A stretch of DNA of 64,000 bases from Atlantibacter hermannii (GTDB taxonomy: Bacteria > Pseudomonadota > Gammaproteobacteria > Enterobacterales > Enterobacteriaceae). The number at the start of each line of letters is the position of its first letter. The stretch's first letter is position 1. The notes under the pieces are model-generated. The model was given only the letters and a program-made list of their open reading frames with translations. It was not told the DNA's origin and did not search any database. The position numbers were made by a program, and so were the translations under genes. Below, one piece after another: positions 56,089 to 64,000 of the stretch. The stretch lies in NCBI GenBank assembly GCA_900635495.1, contig LR134136.1:930001-994000 (forward strand), given 5' to 3'.

Positions 56089-56516
56089 AAACTGACGCAT
56101 TATTCTTTTATAATACAAACCCGCCAGTCACGAAAAGCTGGTGGGTTAGAGAGTATCCATAATTCTGTGTAACTGCCATCGTATTAAAGGTGATCACCGA
56201 ACTCGATAATAAAATGACTCTTCGCCAGCCGTCGGTTTTGAAGCGATATATTCCATTTTTTCGACGCATCTTTGGAGTCGATCGATTGGGTACGTAGATC
56301 GGCCGTTCATCAGGCGAGCACTCAGCATTGAACAACATTGATTAAGGTACGTTTGTCTATAGAACTTGGGAAGAAGTCCGTAGCGACATTTTTGAATAAC
56401 TCGCGCCAGGGCGTCTACCAGGACGGGCTTCCAACCATTAAAAGATTACCTATATCTGAAAACAAACAAATCAGGCCTTTCCATACATAAGAAAGGCCAT
56501 TACCGTAAAAAATAAA
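56089..56516. other. 428-nt stretch after the dynamin/HerA operon
   Basis: Contains a hairpin AACCCGCCAG / CTGGTGGGTT at 56118-56147 (one G-T pair, no T tail) that may end the operon. A 76-codon minus-strand ORF at 56108-56338 has no recognisable family and no good start signal. The rest looks like remnant DNA. Confidence 0.45.
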
Positions 56517-57137
56517 TCACCCTCGACTACAACCGAAGTTCCGATCTCCATCGCCAAATATCTTAGTATCAAGCTTGGCTAAGTAATCCAAACGATTTAG
56601 CAAGTTGTTAAACTCCCCTTTAAAGTTAAGATCATTGACATCTAATATATAACGACAGTTTTCAGGATAATGAACTAATCCCGGATAATCATCCAGTTCC
56701 AACCCCAGAGCACTGTACCATGCCCTTACAATCATCATCCGTAAATTACTTTCAGCCTCATAATCACCTAAATGGTAATAAGAATCTTTGTTAAAAAAAA
56801 GACCAAGATGAAAATGACATTTTCCCTCTTCAGAAAATTCTCGCACCCAAACATGACGAACACGGTTTGGATATATTCTTTTGCCGTTAGCTGCTCTGGC
56901 TTTCTCATTGGCCTCCAGCATGGCATTTAACGCATTACGGAAACGGGATATCGCACCAGGTTCCAGATTAGGAAAACAGCAAACAGTATCACCTCTGTCT
57001 AAAATGGGTGGATAATGTACATCAACACGCAATGCCATTGTTCTAGGGAATTCACTGACAGCATCATGGATGACTCGTTCAATATGCTTTTTATAGGCGA
57101 GTAAATGCTCACCATGGGAACCATGATATAACTCCAT
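56517..57137 (-). CDS. inovirus Gp2-family protein (YagK/YfjJ-like)
   Basis: 206 residues, like E. coli YagK/YfjJ (208). Start MELYHGSHGEHLLAYKKHIE. The core VRHVWVREFSEEGKCHFHLGLFFNKDSYY (quoted in part) holds a HxH-type motif reminiscent of HUH replication-initiator proteins, to which inovirus Gp2 is related. A later Tyr-rich region is RYILDVNDL. Common in CP4- and P4-like islands next to AlpA. May act in excision or replication, unproven. Confidence 0.85.
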   Translation of the reverse strand: MELYHGSHGEHLLAYKKHIERVIHDAVSEFPRTMALRVDVHYPPILDRGDTVCCFPNLEPGAISRFRNALNAMLEANEKARAANGKRIYPNRVRHVWVREFSEEGKCHFHLGLFFNKDSYYHLGDYEAESNLRMMIVRAWYSALGLELDDYPGLVHYPENCRYILDVNDLNFKGEFNNLLNRLDYLAKLDTKIFGDGDRNFGCSRG

Positions 57138-57365
57138 ATTTATACCCTTGTAGTTAGTCCTACAGTAAACTAAAACCGTATCTATTAACATAACCAGCTA
57201 GTAAGATGTCTGTTGTTGGTTTATATAACTAACTGTTAATTATTACATGAGTAGTGTAACCCTTATGATTTAGATGTAGTATATATTACCTTTCCAACAA
57301 GCATATTCATCATCAAGCCAATATCTATGCGGGAAAATCAGCACGATATTGCTCTGCAATTAAAA

Positions 57366-57542
57366 TTAACCAAAGATACCATTAGCCCAGTATCTTTTTA
57401 CTGTGGAAAGGCTTATTCCTAAATTCTTTGCTACCTTAGATTGAGAAAGTCGCTTTTTCTTCTCATTTTGAATTAGAACAAAGTATTTACTTCCCTCTGG
57501 CCTCCCAGGGGTTTTCTTTGAATTTATTCTATTAGATTGCAT
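57366..57542 (-). CDS. small helix-turn-helix protein
   Basis: 58 residues. Basic N-terminus with KKTPGRPEGSKYF, then a resolvase-like HTH: LSQSKVAKNLGISLSTVKRYW (quoted in part). Probably a DNA-binding regulator or a resolvase-tail fragment. The ATG at 57542 is used; an upstream in-frame ATG adds seven residues. Confidence 0.6.
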   Translation of the reverse strand: MQSNRINSKKTPGRPEGSKYFVLIQNEKKKRLSQSKVAKNLGISLSTVKRYWANGIFG

Positions 57543-57644
57543 TTTGGGGGCCCTTATTAGCAAGTAATTATCATTCAGTTGTTAGTCACCATCAATAAGT
57601 TGATAACCTGTATGCAACCAGTATGGTTGTGCTTAACATTGGTG

Positions 57645-58409
57645 TCAGAAATTATGGTTAACTTCACTGGTAAAAGGATTAATGATGATGGCATTTCCTC
57701 CTGTCAAAGCTTTTTGTGATGCATCGCCTTCATCAATGACAGGAACCATTACAGCCAGATCATTTGTGTAATAGATTGGTATCCAACAATAGCATGATTG
57801 TTCAGGGCAGATTTTATTTCGTTTCAACACTGCTTCAACTCCGAATGTAATAAGTTCAAAGATTGGCATGATCACAATGCTGCTAAAATCAAAAAAATAA
57901 CCATCATAAGTTGTTTCCTTTATCAGGATAGTATTTGATAATCCTCCGGCGATAAGATAGTTGTTATTTACGCGTCGGTCTGTATATATAAAAATAGCTT
58001 TTTTTACATGAAATTTTTCTATAAGAGTTAATAATTTTTCATGGATTGATTTTTTTTCATTCTTGCCCATCTTATCATGGGTTATTTTGTGTTTATAAAA
58101 CTCCTGATCAATAACTTCATCTGTGCGGCGAATGTGTATATTCCACGCGGAGTAAAAGAACTCTTCCAGAGTTAATTTTGGTTCGGTTCGTGTTGTTATA
58201 TATTCTTTCTCTTTAAAAAGGTTGTCTAATGTTAACTCTAAATTATGAGCTATATGGTATTGCAGCGTTATTTTATTTAATGCAGGAACAGTTATGTTTA
58301 GCAAAAATGATATCACCTCTGATCTAGAATATCCTTTTACATGGCTATATGCATCAATTGCTTCGATAGTGGATTGCTTGTTGGGGCTAAATGTTATACG
58401 TTTTTGCAT
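57645..58409 (-). CDS. hypothetical protein with RHH-like N-terminus
   Basis: 254 residues, unrecognised family. Residues 1-45 (KRITFSPNKQSTIEAIDAYS, then KGYSRSEVISFLLN) look like a ribbon-helix-helix DNA-binding unit. The rest has no motif that I can name. AT-rich codon use is typical of the island. Lies between the AlpA-like and small HTH genes on the same strand, so a regulatory or replication role is possible. Confidence 0.6.
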   Translation of the reverse strand: MQKRITFSPNKQSTIEAIDAYSHVKGYSRSEVISFLLNITVPALNKITLQYHIAHNLELTLDNLFKEKEYITTRTEPKLTLEEFFYSAWNIHIRRTDEVIDQEFYKHKITHDKMGKNEKKSIHEKLLTLIEKFHVKKAIFIYTDRRVNNNYLIAGGLSNTILIKETTYDGYFFDFSSIVIMPIFELITFGVEAVLKRNKICPEQSCYCWIPIYYTNDLAVMVPVIDEGDASQKALTGGNAIIINPFTSEVNHNF

Positions 58410-58577
58410 ATTCCCTACTTCTCTCCGTTATTCTAATAGCGTAAATTACTTGACCACTATCCACAGGTATTTTATTCATCAAGCTTCTGTTGCGGAAAAT
58501 GACCAATCCGTGCAATACTTCAACCCAGCTATTCTGACTGTTCATCAGAATAGCTGGTAGTTATAATTTTTATTTCC

Positions 58578-58802
58578 CTATAAATTCCCCTTCGCTGAAA
58601 AAGTTAGCAAAAAATCGGAAATATCATTTCGTAACCAATAATGTCGGCCATTAATTTGCTTTGGACGAGGTAAACCATCAGGCAGTTTGTCTTGACAAAG
58701 CCATTTTCGAATGGTCTGGGATTTGTAATTAATGATTTTAGCCAGTTCACTGGTGGAGATAAGTTGCGGCTGAAAGAACTCTTGTTGTTCGAATGCGCTC
58801 AT
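58578..58802 (-). CDS. AlpA-family DNA-binding regulator
   Basis: 74 residues. MerR-like/excisionase HTH: STSELAKIINYKSQTIRKWLCQDKLPDGLPRPKQINGRHYWLRNDI (only in part quoted: KSQTIRKWLCQDKLPDGLPR). AlpA proteins activate the island integrase and excision in CP4-57. Its ATG overlaps the stop of the 141-residue gene upstream (ATGA). Confidence 0.86.
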   Translation of the reverse strand: MSAFEQQEFFQPQLISTSELAKIINYKSQTIRKWLCQDKLPDGLPRPKQINGRHYWLRNDISDFLLTFSAKGNL

Positions 58803-59224
58803 TTCGCCACCTCAATATGTGAGATGATGAAAAATGAGGAGATAGCAAAAATTAATGAGGATGAAATGGCAAGATAGGAAATAAAAAAATAAAATTTTTG
58901 GACACTATCGGGGTCACTATTACTACCATCTGAAGATGACAATGAAGAACTTTTGGAGGATTTTGTCGAACTCCGATGTGATCTAGACGTTTGACTTTTG
59001 AATGGCGTGAAATGTGCGATAACAACCCCCACATTCCTTCTGAGCAGAGGAAGTTTTACAACAATACGCCATGAAGATGGTTTTCGGGAAAAACCAGTAA
59101 CACCTAAACGTTGAATTATTTTTTTCCAGAAAAAAGCACTGTTTTTTTGGGGCTGGTGTAGACCCCACTTAGCTCTAATCGCTTCTGGCTGATTTTCTGT
59201 AAATTCAGTTATTGTGTGAATCAC
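58799..59224 (-). CDS. hypothetical protein, Ser-rich with C-terminal membrane helix
   Basis: 141 residues, no family recognised. Basic, Trp/Lys-containing N-terminal 70 residues, a Ser-rich linker (about 83-104, SSTKSSKSSSLSSSDGSNSD) and a single C-terminal hydrophobic helix (about 111-136, FFISYLAISSSLIFAISSFF). Predicted tail-anchored. Coupled by ATGA to the AlpA-like gene. Confidence 0.6.
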   Translation of the reverse strand: MIHTITEFTENQPEAIRAKWGLHQPQKNSAFFWKKIIQRLGVTGFSRKPSSWRIVVKLPLLRRNVGVVIAHFTPFKSQTSRSHRSSTKSSKSSSLSSSDGSNSDPDSVQKFYFFISYLAISSSLIFAISSFFIISHIEVAK

Positions 59225-59346
59225 TGTAGTTTATCTCCTGTTGAGTGAGTGAAATATCTTTAGACTGTGATTAAAAATACCTGAAAAAAGTTTTCTGTCA
59301 ACATGTGATGTTTTTTGTAACTTGCTGATTTTTAAATGAATCAACG

Positions 59347-60660
59347 CTATTCAACGCTGTTTTTAATTCCTGCTTGTTCTAAGATCCATGTCTCAATTTT
59401 TTCGTGCCATTTTCTGAGCAAGTCCAGCGGGCGGCGGCGATAGTGCTTTTCAGCAAGAGCACTGGGCTTATGGCCCATAATCTGCGCAACAATGCCTGTT
59501 GGTACTTCTACCCATTCAGCTAATGTACCAAAACTACGACGTAATCCATGCAAACTGATGTGTGGTAACTCAGCGCGGTTTAACGCTCGATTGTGTGCTG
59601 AACGAGGTTCAATAATTTTGCCGCTTTTGCTGTTACTTCTGAAAACCCAACCTTCCTTATTTACGTCAGAATTTGGGGTTTGCACCAGTGCGCTTAACAG
59701 GTCAGAAACATAAGGAGTGAGAGGTATGATACGTTCGCCTTCGATCTTGTCTTTAATTCGCATGCTTGACCATTTGATATCGACGTCTGACCAGCGAAGC
59801 GACGCAATTTCTTCACGCCGTGCACCGGTGAGCAAAAGTACTTGGAGATAGGCCGATGCAATGGGATTATTGAGGCTACGTACGGCACTGAACCAGCCTT
59901 TAAGCTGTTCTTTTTGTAAGCAATCATCGGCTTTACTCGCTGACACGGGAACCATTTTTCTTACGTTGTAATCTTGTGCCAGATCGCCTGGAATGATCCC
60001 TTGATATTTTTTCTGATAATTACTCCATTTGATGAAAGCTCGTAGTAGGCGATACGCGTGAGCAGTGACGGTAGGTCTATTTTGTCTTTCTGTACTAAGC
60101 CACGCAGCTATGTACTCCGGGGTTAGCTCCGATAACGGCAGGTCGAGTAAGTTAGCTAATGGTCCAGCCGAGGTCGGGCCCTGGCCTCTTTTTTTACTTT
60201 CGCCTCCACGGCTGGACAAGTTAATGTGATCGGCAATGTATCGAGTAGAATATGGTCGTTTAGTTTTTGCGCTGATACCGGTTCTCAACTCTTGTAGGTA
60301 GTCTTCCCAGGCGACGGAGAAAGTCACTTTTGTTTTACGTGATTCAGCTTGCTGCGATTCTGCTTCTGCGATTTTTTCTGCCTTAGCAATACGTGGATCT
60401 ATCCCGGTATCGATCAACGTTTGTAACCGTCTGGCTTCGGCCCTGGCATCATCAATCCTCCAGTCATTAATGTTGCCAATAGTCATGCGAAGGGTTTTCC
60501 CCGCATATACGCTTTGGAACACAAAGGCTTTTGCTCCACGCGTTGCCCGACATGCTAGGGATGTTACGTCCGCATCCCAAAGAAATGCTTGGGTTTTTCC
60601 TTCAGATAAAGCAAACTTTCGAATGCGCTCGAAGGTGAGTTTTTGTCTTGGAAGTGCCAT
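59347..60660 (-). CDS. tyrosine integrase of island 1
   Basis: 437 residues. N-terminal DUF4102-like arm domain, core-binding SAM-like domain (about 120-260) and C-terminal catalytic domain with Arg in LLTGARREEIASL, HxxR in HGLRRSFG, His in MGHKPSALAEKHY and nucleophile Tyr in the same segment (EKHYRRR). Start at 60660 (MALPRQKLTF); the upstream extension runs toward the attachment site. It lies just inside the distal thrW repeat, so it is the likely enzyme for this island. Confidence 0.92.
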   Translation of the reverse strand: MALPRQKLTFERIRKFALSEGKTQAFLWDADVTSLACRATRGAKAFVFQSVYAGKTLRMTIGNINDWRIDDARAEARRLQTLIDTGIDPRIAKAEKIAEAESQQAESRKTKVTFSVAWEDYLQELRTGISAKTKRPYSTRYIADHINLSSRGGESKKRGQGPTSAGPLANLLDLPLSELTPEYIAAWLSTERQNRPTVTAHAYRLLRAFIKWSNYQKKYQGIIPGDLAQDYNVRKMVPVSASKADDCLQKEQLKGWFSAVRSLNNPIASAYLQVLLLTGARREEIASLRWSDVDIKWSSMRIKDKIEGERIIPLTPYVSDLLSALVQTPNSDVNKEGWVFRSNSKSGKIIEPRSAHNRALNRAELPHISLHGLRRSFGTLAEWVEVPTGIVAQIMGHKPSALAEKHYRRRPLDLLRKWHEKIETWILEQAGIKNSVE

Positions 60661-60842
60661 TTTGGGGCTCCAGATGAGAAATATTACATCACCATAATGT
60701 AACGGCTGGTGTAAGTAAATTAGGGAAATAAACATCAACACCTATCAATTTTTATCAATAGGTGTTTTTCATAACACAATGTTTTATAATAAATTACTTG
60801 TTTTAAGAGTGGATTTTTAAAGGGGTAAAAATATAATAACGT

Positions 60843-60892
60843 CGCATTCGTAATGCGAAGGTCGTAGGTTCGACTCCTATTATCGGCACCAT
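60843..60892 (+). repeat. attR: distal copy of thrW 3' end
   Basis: 48 of 50 bases match 36973-37022. The two differences (T60865, A60879) fall at paired T-stem positions and keep the base pair (T-A for G-C). The copy is a genuine tRNA 3' half from a different allele, not decay. From memory, E. coli thrW carries the T-A version. Confidence 0.92.
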
Positions 60893-61054
60893 TTCAAACT
60901 CTTCCCAAGTCTACCGTAATCAACTAAAAGCCCGTATACTGCGGTTTATGGCCCGTATTTTATCTCCTGTTATCAACTGGACTCAACCAAAATCAAGTCG
61001 CAGTTGGGGGCATAAGTGGGGGCATTCTGTGTTCGGTCCAGGGAGATGCCCCCA

Positions 61055-62263
61055 ATGAAGCTTAATGCACGACAGGTAGATGCTGCTAAACCCAGAGAGA
61101 AAGCCTACAAGCTGGCAGATGGTGCTGGTTTGTATCTTGAGGTTGCTCCCTCTGGTTCCAGATACTGGCGGATGAAGTATCGCTTCAATGGAAAAGAGAA
61201 GCGTATGGCTTTTGGTGTCTATCCGGCCGTGTCCCTTGCACAAGCGAGGGCACTACGTGATCAAGCCAAGAAAAAGCTGGCCGAGGGCATCGATCCGTCT
61301 TTCGCTAAGAAAGAAGAAAAGCTGGTTCGCGATGTGCAGCTCAACAACACGTTTCAGGCTGTGGCGCTTGAATGGCACGGAACGAAGGTGAGCCGGTGGT
61401 CAGAAGGTTATGCCTCCGACATTATCGAAGCTTTCAATAAAGATATTTTCCCCTATATCGGCCAGCAGCCGGTGAATGAAATCAAACCGCTGGTTCTGCT
61501 GAATGTGCTGCGTCGAATGGAAAGTCGTGGCGCGACAGAGAAGGCCAAGAAGGTTCGCCAGCGTTGCAGTGAAGTCTTTCGTTACGCCATCGTTACCGGT
61601 CGTGCGGAATACAATCCTGCAGCGGATCTAACCAGCGCAATGTCAGGGCATGAATCGAAGCATTATCCCTTCCTTACTGTTGAGGAGTTACCAGACTTCT
61701 TTAAAGCTCTCGCAGGCTACACAGGAAGCCCGTTAGTTGTTCTTGCCGCTCGTCTGCTGATCCTTACGGGAGTTCGTACTGGCGAGCTCCGAGGTGCTTT
61801 CTGGAGTGAATTTGATCTTGAGAAAGCGGTGTGGGAAATCCCTGCAGAGCGTATGAAGATGAAACGGCCTCACCTTGTCCCCCTCTCTACCCAAGCACTA
61901 GAGATCGTACAGCAGCTCAAAGTGATGTCTGGGCAATATCCTCTGGTGTTTCCTGGGAGGAATGATCCCCGCAAAACGATGAGCGAAGCGAGTATAAATC
62001 AGGTGTTCAAGCGGATTGGATATACGGGGAAGGTAACGGGGCATGGTTTCCGCCACACGATGAGTACGATTTTGCATGAGGAAGGGTTTAATACGGCATG
62101 GATTGAAACCCAGCTTGCGCATGTCGATAAGAATGCGATTCGCGGGACATACAACCATGCGTTGTATCTGGAAGGGCGAAGGGAGATGATGCAGTGGTAT
62201 GCGGACCATATAAACGCTAATCATAATTCATGTATTTCTTTGCTGGTGAACGCTAGAAAGTAG
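61055..62263 (+). CDS. P4-type tyrosine integrase of island 2
   Basis: 402 residues. DUF4102 N-terminal domain: KLADGAGLYLEVAPSGSRYW and KEKRMAFGVYPAVSLAQAR. Catalytic domain with Arg in LTGVRTGELRGAF, HGFRHTMSTILHE and the His/Tyr segment LAHVDKNAIRGTYNHALY. Start at 61055 because AGGGAG lies about nine bases upstream; the Met nine bases earlier is too close to it. The integrase gene is nearest the tRNA remnant, as usual for CP4/SPI-type islands. Confidence 0.94.
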   Translation: MKLNARQVDAAKPREKAYKLADGAGLYLEVAPSGSRYWRMKYRFNGKEKRMAFGVYPAVSLAQARALRDQAKKKLAEGIDPSFAKKEEKLVRDVQLNNTFQAVALEWHGTKVSRWSEGYASDIIEAFNKDIFPYIGQQPVNEIKPLVLLNVLRRMESRGATEKAKKVRQRCSEVFRYAIVTGRAEYNPAADLTSAMSGHESKHYPFLTVEELPDFFKALAGYTGSPLVVLAARLLILTGVRTGELRGAFWSEFDLEKAVWEIPAERMKMKRPHLVPLSTQALEIVQQLKVMSGQYPLVFPGRNDPRKTMSEASINQVFKRIGYTGKVTGHGFRHTMSTILHEEGFNTAWIETQLAHVDKNAIRGTYNHALYLEGRREMMQWYADHINANHNSCISLLVNARK

Positions 62264-62504
62264 ATTTGACGTGATGATAGGATTGATTAGGAAAAAGACC
62301 TAAAACCGTATATTTTGATACTTAAGTTTAAACATTAGCCCTAGATCCGATTGCCCTTTGTTACCTACACTTCTATCTTTTTTAGGTTTTAGGGCTGAAA
62401 GGTTTGCGAATAAGTTTATAAATATCAATAATTTACTTGGTTATGTTGGTTCTTGGGTAGCCGTAACGCCTAGGGCGGTAGCGTACTTAAGGCGAGTATA
62501 AAAA

Positions 62505-63698
62505 ATGAACAGTAACTATATGCCATTCACACAACGAGATAGTCTCGGAAGATACTATACAAAAGAATCCATAAGTGCATTATTGGTTTCTCAGATGAAA
62601 GCTGAAAAAGTCAATAATATTATTGATTTAGCTTCTGGTGAGGGGAGCTTAACCTATGCCGCTTTAGACCGATGGAAGAATGCAGAAGCATATTCTTTGG
62701 ATATAGAATCTCGGATGTCAAAAAAAGTATGTGATAATCTTACTCATATCGTAACAGATGCCCTTGTTCATTCATTTCCTGAAATGCTTGCCCGACATCA
62801 AGGAAATTTTGATGTTGCAGTATGTAATCCTCCATTCACACTCCCTGAATGGAGGGATGATTATTTTAAAATCATTAGTGAGATTGGGGCAGATAAATAT
62901 ATATCTATCTCAAAATATGTCCCAGCAGAGATAATATTTATATCTCAAGTCATCAGGTTTCTTAAAAAGGGCGGTGAGGCTGGGATAATTTTACCTGATG
63001 GTATATTTACAGCAAGAAAATTTATAGGTTTAAGACGATATTTATTGAATGAACATTCAATTACAAAAGTCATTGAATTACCTAGGAATATCTTCAAAAG
63101 GACAGAGGCTAAAACACATATTTTGATTTTTAATAAAAAAATTGTGCCTCATCAGAAAATACAATTACATTGTATAACTAAAGATGGGGAATTGTCACCT
63201 CCTGTTTTAATTAGAAAAGAAGATGCGATTGAGAGAATGGACTACTCTTATCATTATAATAAAAATGAAGAGTTTAGCACAATTGGAATGCTTAAAAATA
63301 TTTCAATTTTTAGAGGTAGGTTTAATTCAAAGGAAATTACGGAACATGTTTTTCATACGACAAAGTTTAGTGGTGATGAAAAGTTTATTAAATTCCACTG
63401 CAACTCTGTAGAAGAATTGAAGCCATCAAAATTAGATGTTATTGCTAAGCCTGGTGATATATTAATAGCAAGGGTTGGGCGAAAATTTCATAAAAAAATA
63501 TTGTTTGTTGAGAGCGGGTATTCTTATATCAGTGACTGTATTTTTCTGATACGAGCCTCTGGTGAAGATCAGAAAAAACTATTTGATTTTCTTTGTTCTC
63601 AAGATGGGCAAGAGGAATTATCTCGAGCGAGTAGTGGTGTAGCCGCACAACATATTACAATGGATGCATTAAAAAAAATACATCTTGTAAGGATTTAA
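62505..63698 (+). CDS. N6-adenine DNA methylase (type I/IIG-like)
   Basis: 397 residues. SAM motif DLASGEGSLT at 41-50 and catalytic NPPF at 108-111, preceded by RDSLGRYYTK as in HsdM-like enzymes. The C-terminal region (about 240-397), with KPGDILIARVG and SSGVAAQHITMDALKKI, resembles a half-HsdS target-recognition domain, so recognition and methylation may sit in one chain. Start preceded by AAGGCGAG. The following ATPase begins 1 nt after its stop, implying one operon. Confidence 0.85.
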   Translation: MNSNYMPFTQRDSLGRYYTKESISALLVSQMKAEKVNNIIDLASGEGSLTYAALDRWKNAEAYSLDIESRMSKKVCDNLTHIVTDALVHSFPEMLARHQGNFDVAVCNPPFTLPEWRDDYFKIISEIGADKYISISKYVPAEIIFISQVIRFLKKGGEAGIILPDGIFTARKFIGLRRYLLNEHSITKVIELPRNIFKRTEAKTHILIFNKKIVPHQKIQLHCITKDGELSPPVLIRKEDAIERMDYSYHYNKNEEFSTIGMLKNISIFRGRFNSKEITEHVFHTTKFSGDEKFIKFHCNSVEELKPSKLDVIAKPGDILIARVGRKFHKKILFVESGYSYISDCIFLIRASGEDQKKLFDFLCSQDGQEELSRASSGVAAQHITMDALKKIHLVRI

Positions 63699-63699
63699 C

Positions 63700-64000
63700 A
63701 TGACTGATGTGGAATTAGATAGTAAATTTCTTGTCGAGGAACGAGCTGATTATATTGATGAGGATACGATAAAAAATAATACTATCAGATCTGGAGAGTT
63801 TTTCAATATTATACATAATGCTCTTATATCCCCAGGAATCAAACTTATAGTTGGTCCTAGGGGATGTGGTAAAACACATTTGATGCGTTATGCTTGGGTT
63901 GAATGTAAAAATGATGATAACGCACCATTACCACTCTATGTTTCCTTTAATAAATATTTTAAGTTAGAGCCACTTTTAAAAACTAAACCTAATGCAATTG
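63700..64000 (+). CDS. P-loop ATPase, 5' part only
   Basis: The first 100 codons are open to the window edge. Acidic N-terminus, then KLIVGPRGCGKTHLMRYAW with Walker A GPRGCGKT at 52-59, as in AAA/ORC-CDC6-like STAND ATPases. Overlapping by operon structure with the methylase, it suggests a methylase-ATPase defence system, but the remainder is needed to name it. Confidence 0.75.
   Translation, partial: MTDVELDSKFLVEERADYIDEDTIKNNTIRSGEFFNIIHNALISPGIKLIVGPRGCGKTHLMRYAWVECKNDDNAPLPLYVSFNKYFKLEPLLKTKPNAI

Larger units (their letters stand above)
37023..60842. mobile_element. thrW genomic island (about 23.8 kb)
   Basis: Bounded by a 50-bp repeat of the thrW 3' end. It carries a tyrosine integrase next to the distal repeat, an AlpA-like regulator, an inovirus-Gp2-like gene, a CP4-57-type accessory module, an IS3-family copy, a PstI-type restriction-modification pair and a dynamin/HerA operon. 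Gene content and base composition differ from the flanking core. No structural phage genes are seen, so it resembles a CP4/P4-like defence island rather than a complete prophage. Confidence 0.9.
60893..64000. mobile_element. second island at thrW (continues past window)
   Basis: Directly after the distal tRNA copy comes a P4-type integrase transcribed away from it, followed by AT-rich methylase and ATPase genes. This is the standard start of a tRNA-integrated island, so two islands stand in tandem at one tRNA. The far end lies beyond the window. Confidence 0.8.

Noticed and set aside
56108..56338. 76-codon minus-strand ORF after the dynamin operon
   Set aside because: No recognisable domain; crosses a hairpin; probably chance or a decayed fragment.
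1..64000. CRISPR array or phage structural genes
   Set aside because: No regularly spaced repeats and no capsid, terminase or tail genes were seen on either strand.

Overview
The window is a chromosomal segment of an enterobacterium. It opens on the 3' end of a 5S rRNA gene and follows the familiar backbone order aspU-yafC-yafD-yafE-mltD-gloB-yafS-rnhA-dnaQ-aspV ... yafV-fadE-gmhA-yafJ-yafK ... dinB-yafP-pepD-gpt-frsA-crl-phoE-proBA-thrW. A complete Na+-translocating NADH:quinone reductase operon (nqrA-F, nqrM) lies between yafK and dinB. From general knowledge this points to the Klebsiella/Enterobacter/Kosakonia/Leclercia side of the family rather than Escherichia or Salmonella. The species cannot be fixed by eye.

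Layout. 1-7.5 kb: rrn end, a tRNA-Asp with a missing base, and housekeeping genes up to dnaQ and aspV. 7.6-15.3 kb: an accessory patch with a lipoprotein, a LapB/LapC/TolC-type type I secretion system with no visible adhesin, and a ureidoglycine-glyoxylate-type aminotransferase. 15.3-36.7 kb: core genes, including the nqr operon, SOS-regulated dinB, a crl gene reduced to 15 codons, phoE and proBA. 36.95 kb: thrW tRNA-Thr, the attachment site of a genomic island spanning about 37.0-60.9 kb. A second copy of the tRNA 3' end closes the island at 60,843-60,892. It is followed at once by a second, P4-type integrase and a second AT-rich island that runs off the window with an N6-adenine methylase and a P-loop ATPase.

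Island 1, left to right: a PstI/BsuBI-type restriction-modification pair; a remnant DUF4942 gene; a CP4-57-like module on the minus strand (CbtA/CbeA toxin-antitoxin, DUF987, RadC-like, KlcA-like antirestriction, DUF905, WYL regulator, DUF932, YfjP GTPase); an IS3-family element with 3-bp target duplication; a seven-gene plus-strand operon (46.8-56.1 kb); and a recombination/regulation block (inovirus Gp2-like, small HTH protein, AlpA-like, integrase).

The seven-gene operon is the most interesting object. It encodes a WYL regulator, two dynamin-like GTPases, a tail-anchored protein built from an internal duplication, a 1,084-residue HerA/VirB4-type ATPase with a Ser/Thr-rich segment, and an LHH-family nuclease with a SUKH immunity-like protein. 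The last two are translationally coupled to the ATPase. I know of no named system with exactly this composition and propose it as a candidate conflict or defence system.

Caution on sequence quality. At least ten single-base length differences, nearly all in short homopolymers, break otherwise intact genes (lapB twice, nqrC, nqrD, nqrE, proA, yfjP, the WYL regulator, the large dynamin) or a tRNA. Correcting one base each restores the family length in almost every case. This looks like residual indel error in a long-read assembly rather than true decay, and frameshifted genes are annotated over their full restored span.
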